NCBI GenBank assembly: GCA_023388195.1
Contig: JAEWGR010000068.1
Span: forward strand, 1-31,460
Length of the DNA stretch: 31,460 nt
Origin: Bacillota bacterium
GTDB taxonomy: Bacteria; Bacillota; Negativicutes; Sporomusales; Sporomusaceae
Direction of reading: 5' to 3'
In this document: one piece after another, positions 30,447-31,460 of the stretch
Position numbering within the stretch: position 1 is the stretch's first letter
Layout of the letters: every line of letters starts with the position of its first letter
Program-made: the position numbers and the translations under genes
Notes under the pieces: model-generated
Told to the model about the DNA's origin: nothing
What the model saw: only the letters and a program-made list of their open reading frames with translations
Databases searched by the model: none

Positions 30447-31460
30447 ATGGAAATCAATCTTACCCCAGGTTCAGAGATCGAAGCCAGGATAGACCGGTTT
30501 CAGACGGCATTAGATAAGCAGGGTCTAGACGGGGCCTTAATTTTGTTGAACAGTGATATGTTTTATTTTACAGGTACTGTGCAAAACTCAGTGTTGTACG
30601 TCCCGGTTAAGGGCGAGCCATTACTTCTGGTGAAGAAAAGCCTGCATCGTGCCCAAACCGAATCACCATTAAAACATATTATCCCTATCAAAAGCCCTAA
30701 AGAAATTGCAGGCATTATCAATGACCAGTTTGCTAATCCTGTTAAAATTGGCCTGACATTGGATGTGCTGCCAGTCAATCTGTATAATACCTATAAAAAA
30801 ATGTTTCCCGATGCCCTGTTCAGTGATGTTTCACCTTTGATTAAAGACACCCGTGCTATTAAATCACCTTATGAAATCGCGCTTATCCGCAACTCCTTCC
30901 AGGTAATTGATGCAGCCTTTTCAGCCGTTCCGACATTTTTGCGCGAAGGAATGCGGGAGGTTGAAGCGGCGGCCTTGTTTGAAGCCGAAATGCGTAAGCG
31001 CGGCTACTCTAATTGCTGTAAAATGAGGGCGTTTAATCAGGAGTTGTTTTTTGGCAACCTATGCACAGGCAACAGTGGCGCATTCCCCAGTTTCTTTGAT
31101 GGTCCGGTAGGGGGAATGGGGGTTAGCCCGTCCCAGCCGCAGGGTGCCGGCTGGAAGACAATCCAACGGAATGAAGTCATTTATATCGACTATACTTGTG
31201 TACTGCAAGGGTATACCGCTGATCAGACCCGGATATTCTGTATCGGCGAACTAACCCCCAGATTGGTGAAGGCCTATGAAGATGCGCTGGCCATAGAAGC
31301 GGAAATAATTAAAGCCATGAAGCCCGGCATACCGGCCGAGGAGCCATATTTACTGGCGGTTAAACTGGCCGGTGAACTGGGATACAAAGATTATTTTATG
31401 GGCTACAAAGAGGATCAGGTTAAGTTTATAGGCCATGGGATAGGCTTAGAACTTGATGAG
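30447..31460 (+). CDS. M24-family metallopeptidase (Xaa-Pro dipeptidase-like), 3' end cut by the window
   Basis: ATG 30447 lies 7 nt after AGGAGG. The 338 visible codons include a creatinase-type N-terminal domain (about 1-150: LDKQGLDGALILLNSDMFYF, IKDTRAIKSPYEI) and most of the pita-bread catalytic domain. Three of the metal ligands are visible: Asp248 in YIDYT, Asp259 in ADQTR (11 residues later, as in the family) and His330 in GHGIG. The two glutamate ligands lie outside. It should cleave X-Pro bonds or a related substrate; some members of this shape act on other compounds. It may be regulated by the nearby LysR protein. Confidence 0.9.
   Translation, partial: MEINLTPGSEIEARIDRFQTALDKQGLDGALILLNSDMFYFTGTVQNSVLYVPVKGEPLLLVKKSLHRAQTESPLKHIIPIKSPKEIAGIINDQFANPVKIGLTLDVLPVNLYNTYKKMFPDALFSDVSPLIKDTRAIKSPYEIALIRNSFQVIDAAFSAVPTFLREGMREVEAAALFEAEMRKRGYSNCCKMRAFNQELFFGNLCTGNSGAFPSFFDGPVGGMGVSPSQPQGAGWKTIQRNEVIYIDYTCVLQGYTADQTRIFCIGELTPRLVKAYEDALAIEAEIIKAMKPGIPAEEPYLLAVKLAGELGYKDYFMGYKEDQVKFIGHGIGLELDE

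Overview
The window most likely comes from a Negativicutes (Sporomusaceae-like) bacterium, a Firmicute that has an outer membrane. The Firmicute signs are strong AGGAGG ribosome sites, GTG/TTG starts, a T-box leader, DnaA boxes of the TTATCCACA type and YtpB, a terpene synthase known from spore formers. The outer-membrane signs are a TonB-dependent receptor, ExbB/ExbD/TonB and a small beta-barrel protein. The genus is an inference.

Layout. (1) 1-6700, terpene and polyphosphate: a partial ytpB, a Ppx/GppA phosphatase with an HD domain on the minus strand, and a divergent operon of a second, motif-degenerate Ppx/GppA-HD protein, ppk1 and a 96-residue unknown protein. (2) 6700-7240: four perfect DnaA boxes in 144 bp, then tRNA-Arg(ACG). 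(3) 7295-18670, iron uptake: a minus-strand TonB receptor, a DUF3649-like protein and a PepSY membrane protein; a divergent plus-strand AraC regulator and FecBCCD-type ABC transporter; then convergent tonB-exbD-exbB. Fur-box-like sites lie at all three promoter regions, so import across both membranes, its energising and its control sit together. (4) 18895-20480: a CNNM/CorC-type metal transporter with a long, hairpin-rich leader. (5) 20600-25020, accessory: a GNAT enzyme, tRNA-Arg(CCT), a frameshifted ParB-like pseudogene, a beta-barrel protein, a tyrosine-recombinase remnant, a small unknown protein, an exported Arg/Glu/His-rich protein and a 36-residue glycine-rich membrane microprotein. 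(6) 25176-27185: a flavin-barrel protein divergent from a MocR/PdxR-type regulator. (7) 27241-31460: a YkvI-like transporter under a T-box with probable leucine specifier, a LysR regulator, a divergent 73-residue protein and a partial M24 peptidase.

The points most worth following up are the DnaA-box cluster, the transporter leader in which a hairpin may bring a remote Shine-Dalgarno next to a TTG start, the structured leader of the TonB receptor, the degenerate Ppx paralogue beside ppk1, and the decayed element next to a tRNA-Arg with an odd T-stem. No clearly new multi-gene defence or mobile system was seen.
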